Positions 6,332 through 14,281 of a stretch of DNA of 22,980 bases are shown piece by piece. Positions within the stretch are counted from its first letter, which is position 1; each line of letters opens with the position of its first letter. Where the stretch lies: the IMG/VR virus record IMGVR_UViG_3300034198_016214, positions 1 through 22,980 of that record, one strand, 5' to 3'. The position numbers and the translations under genes were made by a program. The notes under the pieces were generated by a model. That model ran no database searches. It had not been told where the DNA came from and saw nothing but the letters and a program-made list of their open reading frames with translations. Source of the stretch: a virus.

Positions 6332-6411
6332 AGCGCGGCCCACCTGGTCACCAGACCCGCGCAGGAAAACGACTCAGGACCAGGACAACGACCCGCAGAG
6401 CGCGGCCCACC
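6332..6411 (+). repeat. 13-nt direct repeat in the capsid leader
   Basis: AGCGCGGCCCACC occurs at 6332-6344 and again at 6399-6411, 67 nt apart, inside the gene-free 226-nt stretch before the capsid gene. Between the copies lies the dyad CTGGTCACCAG (6344-6354). Apart from the motif and terminator, no other structure or coding sequence is recognised in 6251-6476, which is probably the capsid mRNA leader. The repeats could be binding sites; this is unproven. Confidence 0.55.
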
Positions 6412-6476
6412 GATTGCCGGAACTACCCATTCCATCAACCGCTACCCGCTTCATCACAATCTAACAACTCTGCAAT

Positions 6477-7424
6477 ATGTCTGACAACCTTTATATCCCA
6501 GATCACGCCCGCATCATGTTCGCCAACACCTGGCGCGATGCGATCCAACAAAAAGAATCACGGCTTCGCGGCCTGGTCAACATCCAGACCGGATGCACCG
6601 GCAGCTCATCGACCATCGACATCGGTGGAATCGTGGAAGGCGAAGACGTAACCGGCCAACGCTTCAAAGAAGTGGCGATCAACGAATCGCTTTCCACTCA
6701 GCGCTGGGTTTATCCCGTCGAGTATCAACTTGCCACCCACGAAAGCCGCTGGGATGCCAACAGCATCGCCCCGCTCGTTGCACCAGGAGGCAAAGCAGCC
6801 GGTGAACACACCGCCGCTTACAGCCGCTTTGTGGACCGTCACTTGCTGGCGCAAATGCTGGGCAATGCCACCGAAACCACCCAAGGCAGCGCAACCCCTA
6901 CCACCGTCGCCCTTCCCGCCGCTCAAAAAGTGGCAGTGAACTACAACGGCACCGCATCCCCGGCCAACTGCAACCTGACCACTGAAAAACTGCTTCGCGC
7001 TCTCGAAATCCTCGAAATCGCGGAAGTGTGGGGCAAGGATCAAATGGAATCCGGCGCAAAAGTCTGCATTGCCGTGAACTCAAAAGCCACCAAGGCACTT
7101 CTCCGCGAAGTGAATTCCGGTTTGGCTGCAAAGCTAATGTCGAAAGATTTCATGCCTCCTGTGCTGGATAAAAACAGCCACATCAGTGAATACCTCGGCA
7201 TCAACTTCATTCGCACCGAGCTTGTCACCGTCACCAGCTCGATTGCTTACATGCCCATGTGGGTTAGCAATTGCGTTCAGTTGAACTTCTGGGAAGACAT
7301 GAGCATGTCGATTGACAAGCTCCCCACCCGTTCCAACGCCCTTCAATTCCTGACCCAAGGCCGCCTTGGCGCAACCCGGATCGAAGACGAAGGAGTCGTT
7401 CAAATTGCCGCCGATCAATCCTGA
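6477..7424 (+). CDS. Major capsid protein
   Basis: A predicted 315-aa protein, similar in size to T7 gp10A (345 aa), expected to form the icosahedral shell with the HK97 fold. Recognisable traits are the start DNLYIPDHARIMFANTWRDAIQQKESRLRG, where an N-terminal arm leads into an Asp-x-x-Arg helix as in phage capsid-like families; a beta segment STIDIGGIVEGEDVTGQRFKEV; an Ala-rich spine helix near residues 175-190 (LLRALEILEIAEVWG); KVCIAVNSKATKALLREVNSG; YLGINFIRTEL; and the conclusion WEDMSMSIDKLP...LGATRIEDEGVVQI, typical of capsid C-termini. It follows the scaffold and is flanked by terminators on both sides of the two-gene unit, consistent with very high separate expression. The ATG at 6477 lies in an AT-rich context with no Shine-Dalgarno sequence. 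Confidence 0.9.
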   Translation: MSDNLYIPDHARIMFANTWRDAIQQKESRLRGLVNIQTGCTGSSSTIDIGGIVEGEDVTGQRFKEVAINESLSTQRWVYPVEYQLATHESRWDANSIAPLVAPGGKAAGEHTAAYSRFVDRHLLAQMLGNATETTQGSATPTTVALPAAQKVAVNYNGTASPANCNLTTEKLLRALEILEIAEVWGKDQMESGAKVCIAVNSKATKALLREVNSGLAAKLMSKDFMPPVLDKNSHISEYLGINFIRTELVTVTSSIAYMPMWVSNCVQLNFWEDMSMSIDKLPTRSNALQFLTQGRLGATRIEDEGVVQIAADQS

Positions 7425-7461
7425 TTCTAACCAGCAACCAACCATCAACTGAACTAACATT

Positions 7462-7914
7462 ATGGCTAATTTCCAAACAAACATCGCCGCCAAAGAAGGC
7501 AAAATCGGCGGGGCCGGTCTTATTGACCCGACGCTATACCAAGGCAATGTCCGTTACGCAATCGCCACTTTGGCGATTACCACGGGCATGGCAGCTAACG
7601 ACACCTTCGACGTTTGCGCAGACCTCCCAGCAGGCGCGCGGATTCTCCCGCAGTTGTCGCGCTTTGTCTGTCACGGCGACCCCGGCACCACGCTGACGAT
7701 CAGCATTGGCGACAGCGGAAACAGTGCTCGTTACTGTTCCGCCGCTGTTCTCAGTTCCGGCGGCATCGTGGAGTTTTGCACGGCAAACATTCCCGCCGCA
7801 GTAACTACCCCCGTTAAGCTCACCAGCGCGCGCGGAATCACCGGCTTGATTGCCAGTGCTACCAGCCTCACCGCGACGAACATCGACATCATGTTCGCCT
7901 ACGTCGTCGGCTAA
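7462..7914 (+). CDS. Probable capsid decoration / minor head protein
   Basis: A predicted 150-aa protein, 37 nt after the capsid gene and within the same terminator-bounded unit. It is rich in Ala, Thr, Gly and Ile in alternating beta-strand patterns (VRYAIATLAITTGMAAND, RILPQLSRFVCHGDPGTTLTISIGDSG, TNIDIMFAYVV) with few charges, as expected for a beta-sandwich virion protein. Co-transcription with the capsid gene and the composition suggest a head decoration or cement protein. No specific family is recognised, so the role is inferred. A head-tail joining protein is the alternative. Confidence 0.75.
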   Translation: MANFQTNIAAKEGKIGGAGLIDPTLYQGNVRYAIATLAITTGMAANDTFDVCADLPAGARILPQLSRFVCHGDPGTTLTISIGDSGNSARYCSAAVLSSGGIVEFCTANIPAAVTTPVKLTSARGITGLIASATSLTATNIDIMFAYVVG

Positions 7915-7948
7915 GTCTTCCTGTTGTTGTAAGTGTTCGAAATCATAG

Positions 7949-7980
7949 CAGGGAGGCGTTTCAAAGCGTCTCCCTGTTTT
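7949..7980 (+). terminator. Intrinsic terminator after the capsid unit
   Basis: A 10-bp stem (CAGGGAGGCG at 7949-7958 with CGTCTCCCTG at 7967-7976, one G-U pair), an 8-nt loop and TTTT at 7977-7980. It lies in the 79-nt gap after the decoration-type gene and just before tail tubular A. It would end the capsid transcript or lower tail-gene expression relative to capsid. Confidence 0.85.
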
Positions 7981-7993
7981 CCTTTACCCCATT

Positions 7994-8614
7994 ATGGCCT
8001 ACGCTACAAAAGATGCCCTTTGCAATGCCGCCCTGAACTTTCTCGGCGAACCGGATGCCACCCCCTTCACCGGCGGCACCACCGTGCGGGACGTTGCCTG
8101 TTCCCGCCACTACGATCAAGCCTTGCAACACGTCCTCATGCTTCACCGTTGGGACTTCGCCACGGACCTGCACACCCTGGCCGCCGTCAGCAGCCAGCCA
8201 TCAAATAAACCCGCTGATTTCCCCGTCGCCTACACTCTCCCATCGGACTACTTGCGCTTGCAGGAAATCATTCTTTCCACCGGGTTTAGAAAAAACACCT
8301 TCCGCCTTCTCGGTTCTTACTTATGGCTGGAAACAACCGGAATCGTGGGAAAAATCGTTTACACCAAAAACGACGTTGCCACCACCGCCATGCCCAGCAC
8401 TTTCGCCGATTGCGTGATGATGGAACTTTGCAAGCGCATGGCCCCCATGCTCACCCAGGACGCGCAGAAGATGGAGCAGATGCACGCCCAGCACCGCGAG
8501 ACATTCGCCCACGCCACCGCCGCGGAAACCCGCATGAGTCGCAGCAACGAAAACACCAGCCCGCTCGATCTCGCTTATCAATCCGAGGTATTCCTTTCCC
8601 GCTTCCGCCGATGA
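7994..8614 (+). CDS. Tail tubular protein A (T7 gp11-type adaptor)
   Basis: A predicted 206-aa protein against 196 aa for T7 gp11. It would form the ring that joins the portal to the tail nozzle. Diagnostic pieces: ATKDALCNAALNFLGEPDATPF at the N-terminus (the family's Leu-Asn-x-x-Leu-Gly-x-x-Pro element), then CSRHYDQALQHVLMLHRWDFA near residues 38-55, where a Tyr/Arg helix ends in the near-invariant Trp-Asp/Asn-Phe-Ala, a PSDYLRLQEI strand and a VMMELCKRMAPML helix. The stop overlaps the next start as ATGA. A terminator lies immediately upstream, so expression depends on read-through or on an unseen promoter between 7980 and 7994. Confidence 0.92.
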   Translation: MAYATKDALCNAALNFLGEPDATPFTGGTTVRDVACSRHYDQALQHVLMLHRWDFATDLHTLAAVSSQPSNKPADFPVAYTLPSDYLRLQEIILSTGFRKNTFRLLGSYLWLETTGIVGKIVYTKNDVATTAMPSTFADCVMMELCKRMAPMLTQDAQKMEQMHAQHRETFAHATAAETRMSRSNENTSPLDLAYQSEVFLSRFRR

Positions 8615-11307
8615 ACCTGCCAAAAATCACCATGAACGGCGGGGAAATCACCCCGCGACTCTGGTATCGCTCGGACATGGAGAAAAACCAGTCCGGCCTT
8701 GCCCGCTGTCACAACTTCCTGCCCACCCCGTACGGAGAAGTGACCAAACGCCAAGGCACCGCATTCGTGGCCGATCTTTCCTATTGCACCGGCAAGGAGC
8801 AGCTTCACCAGTTCCTTGGCTCCGATGGCAAGCGTTACGTTCTCATTTTCACGCCAAATCGTTTTATGGCCTGGGACATCGCCGGAGCAAGCCTACATTC
8901 CCAAGCCCTCGCATGGACCCTCACCACGGACACCATGCCCACCTTGCGCGTCACGATCCTGAACGACGTGATCTTTCTCACATCCCCCAGTTTCCACCCG
9001 CTCAAACTTACCTACGCATCCGGCACCAGTTGGACACTGGAAAAAGTCACCTTCCGCGAGCCGCCATATCTCGATGAAAACTTGGAACTCAAGGACAAAA
9101 TCAGCGTTCTCAGCAACCCCGTTGCCAACACCTGGGCCACCGCGACATCTTATTCCCTCGGCAACACCCGCTTGAATACCGAGGGAACGTGCGAATACGA
9201 ATGCATCACCGCCCACACCAGCGGCACCACCAGCAAACCCGGAACCGGCACCGCATGGCGCACTTACTGGAAAATCAAGACCTACGCCAAAAACGCCGCC
9301 ATCACTCTGAAAACGCATCTTGGCGTGACCGCATGGGCCAACGCCACCGGCTACCTGGTCGATGCATACGTGACCTACAACGGCAGCACCTACGTTTGCA
9401 CCGTCGCCCATACTTCCGCCACCGGAACGAATGAACCCGGCGCGGAATTCATCATCGGCATTATCTGGACCAAAGTCGCCACTATTTTCCGCTCGACTCA
9501 TGTTGTCAGTGATACCACATACACCCCCGCCGCCACCTACGCCGTCCGCCAGGCCCGCGACCCGAACAACTCGGAATCGGAAATCCGCTTGATCGACGGA
9601 AGCGACGGAAAATATTCACCTGAAATCATTGTCGATGGGGCATGGAATCTTCGCACGTATGGACTATGGCGCGGCACCATCACCTTGCAAAAGTCTCTCG
9701 ATAACGGCACTACTTTCACCACCGTCCGCACATTTGAAAGCAGCACCGCCAGCACCGGCGTTACCGATGCCGGACGCAATTTTGATGCCGCAGGCGAGGA
9801 AAGCGAGCCGTGCATCATGCGCATGTTGACAGACCTTCACTCGGATTGCGCCAGCACCGGCGACGCTCGCGCCGTGCTTTCCCCGGAAGAAATCTACGTC
9901 CGCAGTCAATTCAGCGTGTACACCTACACCAGCGCCAACGAAGTCACCGCCTACGCAAAGACCCTCGCCATTTCCGGCACAACCGAAAAATGGTCGGAAT
10001 CAGCATTTAGCCGCTGGCAAGGCTGGCCGATTGCCTGCGCCTTCCACGACCGCCGCCTTGTTTACGCTGGCACCGCATTGCGCCCGCTTTCCCTATGGCT
10101 TTCCGCCGTGGAGGATTTCCTTGATTTTGAGCAAGGCACGGAGGATGCCAATGCGTTCTTTGTCACCATTGCCGCCGACGATCAAAGCCCAATCCGTTGG
10201 ATTACCTCGCAACGACATCTTTTTGTCGGCACGCAAAACGCTGAATGGATTGTCGGCAGCGAAACGCGGGAAACCCCCACCACCCCCACCGATTTCCTCG
10301 CCCGTCAATACACCAGTTACGGAAGCGCGGCAATCAATCCGCTGAAAATCGGCAGTGCCGTGGTATTTGTGCAGCGTCACGCCCGCCGCATCCGCGAAAT
10401 GGCCGGCGCACTTGACCAGGAATCCTACGATGCCGCCGACCTTACCCGCCTGGCCGAACACATTTTCCAAACAAATTCCATCGTGCAAATCGCCTGGATG
10501 CAGTCCCGCGAGCCGATGCTTCTTGTCATCGATTCCGCCGGCGGTCTCGCCATTTTCACATACATCCGCAGCGAGCGCGTCTTTGCATGGTCCACCCACA
10601 GCACCCTGGGCGGCACGTTCAAAAGCGCCTGCGTGGTCCGCACTGCCACCGATACCGACACCGCTTATTTCATCGTTCTCCGCAATGGTCACTATGTTCT
10701 GGAATCATGGCAACTGGAAGGAAACACCGGCAATGTCGCCTGGGCGGATTATCAGAAAGGCTTCGATTGCTGGCGCACTACCAACATCGCCAGCCTTCCC
10801 ACCACCGCCCCCACCGACAGCACCGGCATTGTTGCCAATGCTTACCTTTCCTATTGGTCCCCTGCCGGTTACCTTCTCGCCAACGCCGTAGAAGACTTGG
10901 TATTCGCCCAAGGCGCATCAATGACCACCGCAAACGCCACCGTCGGCACCCACCATTACGGCGCGCTTGTCACCGGCTACGTCACGACGTTACCAATTGA
11001 TACCCCGGACACCATCGGCAGAAAAAAAACCGTCTGGAAAACCCGCGCCCATGTCCGCTGGTCAAACAAGTTGGAAGTCGCCACCACCGCCGTCGCGTCC
11101 CCGTCCTATTCCACGCTTGCCGCCTCGTTCGATTCTCTCCCCTTCAACGTCACCGAGTCCCGCAGCACCAGCGCGCTTTATTCCGGCTGGCAGGAGGCAA
11201 ACGTGAACCTTTCCGGCCCGGTCGTATGGCTGGCATTCCGCCACGCCCACCCGGTCCCCTGCACCATCACCGCGCTTGTCGCAGAAATCGAAGTGAAGCA
11301 ACCATGA
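8611..11307 (+). CDS. Tail tubular protein B (T7 gp12-type nozzle) with two CBM-like repeats
   Basis: A predicted 898-aa protein starting at the ATG overlapping the stop of tubular A (ATGA); the frame extends upstream to 8323, but that part only shadows tubular A. T7 gp12 is 794 aa and forms the hexameric nozzle. Family marks: NGGEITPRLWYRSDMEKNQSG with LARCHNFLPTPYGEVTKRQGT at the N-terminus; WPIACAFHDRRLVYAGT near residue 470; PIRWITSQRHLFVGTQNAEWIVGS; TSYGSAAINPLKIGSAVVFVQR; and the following Arg-Glu/Asp-Leu-Thr-x-Leu-Ala-x-His region. Extra content: two tandem modules at about residues 174-225 and 241-291 with the Trp...Tyr-x-x-Gly...Tyr-x-Cys...His-Thr...Pro...Trp spacing of chitin/cellulose-binding CBM5/12-like domains (YECITAHTSGTTSKPG and YVCTVAHTSATGTNEPG). 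These probably sit on the nozzle exterior. Confidence 0.92.
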   Translation: MNLPKITMNGGEITPRLWYRSDMEKNQSGLARCHNFLPTPYGEVTKRQGTAFVADLSYCTGKEQLHQFLGSDGKRYVLIFTPNRFMAWDIAGASLHSQALAWTLTTDTMPTLRVTILNDVIFLTSPSFHPLKLTYASGTSWTLEKVTFREPPYLDENLELKDKISVLSNPVANTWATATSYSLGNTRLNTEGTCEYECITAHTSGTTSKPGTGTAWRTYWKIKTYAKNAAITLKTHLGVTAWANATGYLVDAYVTYNGSTYVCTVAHTSATGTNEPGAEFIIGIIWTKVATIFRSTHVVSDTTYTPAATYAVRQARDPNNSESEIRLIDGSDGKYSPEIIVDGAWNLRTYGLWRGTITLQKSLDNGTTFTTVRTFESSTASTGVTDAGRNFDAAGEESEPCIMRMLTDLHSDCASTGDARAVLSPEEIYVRSQFSVYTYTSANEVTAYAKTLAISGTTEKWSESAFSRWQGWPIACAFHDRRLVYAGTALRPLSLWLSAVEDFLDFEQGTEDANAFFVTIAADDQSPIRWITSQRHLFVGTQNAEWIVGSETRETPTTPTDFLARQYTSYGSAAINPLKIGSAVVFVQRHARRIREMAGALDQESYDAADLTRLAEHIFQTNSIVQIAWMQSREPMLLVIDSAGGLAIFTYIRSERVFAWSTHSTLGGTFKSACVVRTATDTDTAYFIVLRNGHYVLESWQLEGNTGNVAWADYQKGFDCWRTTNIASLPTTAPTDSTGIVANAYLSYWSPAGYLLANAVEDLVFAQGASMTTANATVGTHHYGALVTGYVTTLPIDTPDTIGRKKTVWKTRAHVRWSNKLEVATTAVASPSYSTLAASFDSLPFNVTESRSTSALYSGWQEANVNLSGPVVWLAFRHAHPVPCTITALVAEIEVKQP

Positions 11308-11705
11308 CCGCCGCACCCGCATCCCTCGATTGCCGCCTTTATTCCAAATCGGAATATCACACCCTTGCGCATTGGTTCCTCGAGCAAGGATGGAACAACC
11401 CACCCAACCCCGCGATGATGCAGCGCGGCATGATCACCGACCACGGCGCGATTTTTCTTTTCGAGGACGAGCTGGTCCCGGTCCTTGGCATTCTTTTTTT
11501 CGTCGCCAACCCGGCCAACACCGCCGCCCAAACGGTCGAAACCCTCGAAATCCTTTTGTACAATGCGGAGGAATACGCCCGCCACAAGGGGAAAAGCGGG
11601 CTTTGGTCATCGGTCCAAAAGGAATCCCTCCGCAATCATCTCATCACCGCCGGATGGCAGAACGCCGGACAACACTTCAACCTCATAAAAGCATGGGATT
11701 TGTAG
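11304..11705 (+). CDS. T7 gp13-position protein, GNAT-like
   Basis: A predicted 133-aa protein from the ATG overlapping the tubular B stop (ATGA); the in-frame extension to 11226 is shadow coding. It occupies the slot of T7 gp13 (138 aa), between nozzle and gp14. The pattern is that of a small GNAT fold: YHTLAHWFLEQGWN, a strand AIFLFEDELVPVLGILFFV, then a helix YNAEEYARHKGKSGLWSSVQ and a closing HLITAGWQNAGQHFNLIKAW, the usual late Gly-Trp segment of acyltransferases. No clear acetyl-CoA Gly loop is visible, so the catalytic state is uncertain and a purely structural or assembly role is possible. It overlaps the next gene by 13 nt. Confidence 0.75.
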   Translation: MTAAPASLDCRLYSKSEYHTLAHWFLEQGWNNPPNPAMMQRGMITDHGAIFLFEDELVPVLGILFFVANPANTAAQTVETLEILLYNAEEYARHKGKSGLWSSVQKESLRNHLITAGWQNAGQHFNLIKAWDL

Positions 11706-12229
11706 CAGCAGCACTACCATTGATTTCACTCGCTTCCGGCGCGATCGGTGCCGGCGTATCGGCCTATTCAGCCATTGCCCAGGGGCAGGCAGCAAAGGAC
11801 GCGGGCAACGCCGCAAACGCCAACGCCAAGGCGGAAGCCCGCAATGCAGAAATGCAGGCAGCGGAGCAATCCACCCGCGAGCGCATCAAAGCCCGCCGCA
11901 TGCTTTCCACCATCCGCGCCCGCATGGCCGGCACTGGCCTTGTCACCGATACCGGCGCACCCCTCGCCATTCTCGGGGAGAACGCGGGCAACATCGAACT
12001 CAGCTTCCAGGATGCCGCCCGCCGCACCGCCATGCAGGCCGCCTCGATCCGCCAGCGCGGCGAGATGGCCGCATGGGAAGGCAAGCAACAGGCCACCAGC
12101 GCGACAATCGGCGCCATTGGCGGATTGATCGGCAAGACGGCAAAACTTGGCGGAAAATACAGCGACTTCGTCAAGATCGGCGCACTTCCCGATACGTTCG
12201 GAATCTACAAAACACAATCAGAATTCTGA
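11693..12229 (+). CDS. Internal virion protein, T7 gp14-type
   Basis: A predicted 178-aa protein against 196 aa for T7 gp14, which forms the outer-membrane pore part of the ejected complex. The ATG at 11693 was chosen because it follows the order and overlaps the previous gene by 13 nt; the frame is open to 11330 but that is shadow. The N-terminus GFVAAALPLISLASGAIGAGVSAYSAIAQGQ is a hydrophobic segment, followed by an Ala/Glu/Arg helix to about residue 70, then RMLSTIRARMAGTGLVTDTGAPLAILGENAGNIELSFQDAARRT, the typical gp14-like pattern (Arg-x-x-x-Ala, Gly-x-x-x-x-x-Gly-Ser/Ala-Pro-x-x-x-Leu), and a second small hydrophobic helix ATIGAIGGLIG. The next gene begins 3 nt after the stop. Confidence 0.82.
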   Translation: MGFVAAALPLISLASGAIGAGVSAYSAIAQGQAAKDAGNAANANAKAEARNAEMQAAEQSTRERIKARRMLSTIRARMAGTGLVTDTGAPLAILGENAGNIELSFQDAARRTAMQAASIRQRGEMAAWEGKQQATSATIGAIGGLIGKTAKLGGKYSDFVKIGALPDTFGIYKTQSEF

Positions 12230-12232
12230 CCC

Positions 12233-14281
12233 ATGGCAATTCCCATCGTTCAAATCCCCTCCCTCGATCCGCAATCCATCGGCTACGCCACACCCTCCGC
12301 GCAAGCCCTCGCTGGCCCCACCGCAGCCCTGGGCGAAGTCGCGCGCGGCATTGCCGAAGTCGGCGGAGAACTAGGCCAGCACGCCGCCCAGGTGCAGCAA
12401 ATGGAAAACGCCTTTCAGGAAAGCGAAGCCCGCCAGAAAATCGCCGGAGAATTTGCCAATCTCGATCTTGAGTTGCAGCGCAATACCGACCCCGCCACCT
12501 ACGCAAAAAAGCTCGATGAGACGTTGCAGCGCACCGGTGCCATTGTGCAAAATGAATCATTCGCGCCAAGTGTTCGCATGAACCTTGCCAAGGATCACAG
12601 CGACATCGCCGCGCAGCAACGCATCAAAACCGCGCAGCTTGCCGCCAGCATGACCGCCAAGCGCGCGGCCCTCGCCCTGAAAAATGAAATGGATGCCGCC
12701 CGCACCTACGGCGACCGCCCCGCTTTCGAATCCGCCTTAAATCGCGGCGGAGATGCCGGATTGGTATTGCCAGAGCAAAAACAATCTGCCTTGTTGGAAT
12801 TCGATCAATACGAATCCTACAATGCCATGGCAAAAGCCATCGATGCCGACCCGCAAACTTTGCTGGAACAACTCAACAGCGAGGATTTCCAAAACAATCA
12901 CCCGCTCATCACCCCTGAAAACCGCGAGCGCCTGCAAAGCTACGCCGTCAAAAAAAACAATCTCCACAAAGCGGAAACATGGGACCAAATCGCCATTGCT
13001 GGCATGGAAGGTACGATTCTTTCCCGCGAGGACATTTTGACCATGGCAAAGGAAGGCGACATTTCCCCCGCCCAGGCAGGCAGTTACATCAATGCCTACC
13101 ACGGCCCCACACCACCAACGCACGACCCGCTACTTTTCGAATCAGCCCGCTCGCAGATTCTCGCCTACGACCCCGCCAACGACGAATCCGGCGCCATCCG
13201 CGCACAGATCGCCGCCAACATCGCCACGCTGGCCTTGCCAAAAGAATCCATCCGCGAGCTGCAAAACCAATTCCAGGCCCGCGTTGATCCAAAGAAATCC
13301 GAGCAACCCAGACACCGCCTTGCCGCCGAATACGAAAAACGCCTTGACCAGGAATGGAAAACCGAGGCTTTTGGAAATTGGTTCGAATACCAAAAAAACC
13401 CCATTGACGGCCGCATTGCCCAGAAGATCATCAACGAAAAAGACTTCGACACCGCCCTTTCCTACAAGGACAAGGTGAGCCGCTATTTCAACCACTGGCT
13501 AAACCAGCAGCCCGACGACCTGGATCCGCTCGATGCGGGCAAGAAATACAACGAGATCAAAGCAGACATTCTCAAAAATCACACTCCGGTTGACATTGAG
13601 ATTCCGTCTTTCGCCCCAATCCCCACCTTTACCGATCCACTGGAAGGCACCACGCCCAACGATGCCCCCGGCGAATTTCCAAAAACGTCATACATCCCGA
13701 ACGCTCACAACAGAGAATCCACCATCCCATACGAAAAAGGAGGGCCGGCCGCCAATGTCCGCTACAACAACCCGGCAGCAGCATGGCCCCGACCCGCAGA
13801 CGTGAAATATGGACTCATCGGCTATGGCAAACTCAACGACGGCGAAGGAAATAAAATCGGCCGCTTTCCTACGCCGGTCCAAGGAGCCGCTGCAAACTTT
13901 GATTTATTTGCCAGCAATTACAAAGGCATGACCATAAAGGATGCCATGACAAAATGGCGGGGCCGACCATCGCCCGCACCAGCGGGATATGATCCGAACG
14001 AAGTAATCACCAGCGATTTTCTGCAAAACCCATCAAAGGCCATTGATTTTTTCAAGAAGATGGCACTACACGAAAGCCCAACATTCAACACCATGAATGA
14101 TGGTGATTGGAAAAAAGCATGGAGCATGTGGAAAACCTTATCTCATTCCTACACTGGCACGCTGGAAGAACGCAAAACCAGTTTTTTCAAAACCCAAAAA
14201 CCCCGCACCGCCGATGAAGTCATGACCGGACTTCATTCCGTTTACGACGACTATTATCAGCAACTAGCCACCGAATCCTAA
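12233..14281 (+). CDS. Internal virion protein, T7 gp15-position, with C-terminal P5/transglycosylase-like domain
   Basis: A predicted 682-aa protein against 747 aa for T7 gp15. Residues 1-460 are mostly helical and charged (VQQMENAFQESEARQKIAGEF, LAASMTAKRAALALKNEMDAAR), fitting the tubular gp15 fold that spans the periplasm. A Pro-rich linker (about 460-500) leads to a distinct domain at about 505-640: NVRYNNPAAAWPRP, LIGYGKLNDGEGNKIGRFPTPVQGAAANFDLFASNY and MTIKDAMTKWRG. This resembles the P5/structural-protein-type peptidoglycan domain (Asn-Pro...Phe-x-Thr/Ser-Pro-x-x-Gly...Tyr...Thr-Ile-x-x-x-x-x-x-Trp). If active it would open cell wall during ejection. E630 in MALHES is a conceivable catalytic acid, not established. 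The end shares its last base with the next ATG (taATG). Confidence 0.75.
   Translation: MAIPIVQIPSLDPQSIGYATPSAQALAGPTAALGEVARGIAEVGGELGQHAAQVQQMENAFQESEARQKIAGEFANLDLELQRNTDPATYAKKLDETLQRTGAIVQNESFAPSVRMNLAKDHSDIAAQQRIKTAQLAASMTAKRAALALKNEMDAARTYGDRPAFESALNRGGDAGLVLPEQKQSALLEFDQYESYNAMAKAIDADPQTLLEQLNSEDFQNNHPLITPENRERLQSYAVKKNNLHKAETWDQIAIAGMEGTILSREDILTMAKEGDISPAQAGSYINAYHGPTPPTHDPLLFESARSQILAYDPANDESGAIRAQIAANIATLALPKESIRELQNQFQARVDPKKSEQPRHRLAAEYEKRLDQEWKTEAFGNWFEYQKNPIDGRIAQKIINEKDFDTALSYKDKVSRYFNHWLNQQPDDLDPLDAGKKYNEIKADILKNHTPVDIEIPSFAPIPTFTDPLEGTTPNDAPGEFPKTSYIPNAHNRESTIPYEKGGPAANVRYNNPAAAWPRPADVKYGLIGYGKLNDGEGNKIGRFPTPVQGAAANFDLFASNYKGMTIKDAMTKWRGRPSPAPAGYDPNEVITSDFLQNPSKAIDFFKKMALHESPTFNTMNDGDWKKAWSMWKTLSHSYTGTLEERKTSFFKTQKPRTADEVMTGLHSVYDDYYQQLATES

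Noticed and set aside
8323-8610. Upstream extension of the tail tubular B frame
   Set aside because: The extension lies wholly within tubular A in another frame and is His/Arg-rich shadow sequence; the ATG at 8611 makes an ATGA junction and the family N-terminus starts there.
11226-11303. Upstream start for the GNAT-like gene
   Set aside because: It would overlap tubular B with Arg/His/Pro-rich shadow residues; the ATG at 11304 forms an ATGA junction.
11330-11692. Upstream extension of the gp14-like frame
   Set aside because: It covers the GNAT-like gene in another frame and has no hydrophobic start; the ATG at 11693 immediately precedes the expected N-terminal hydrophobic segment.
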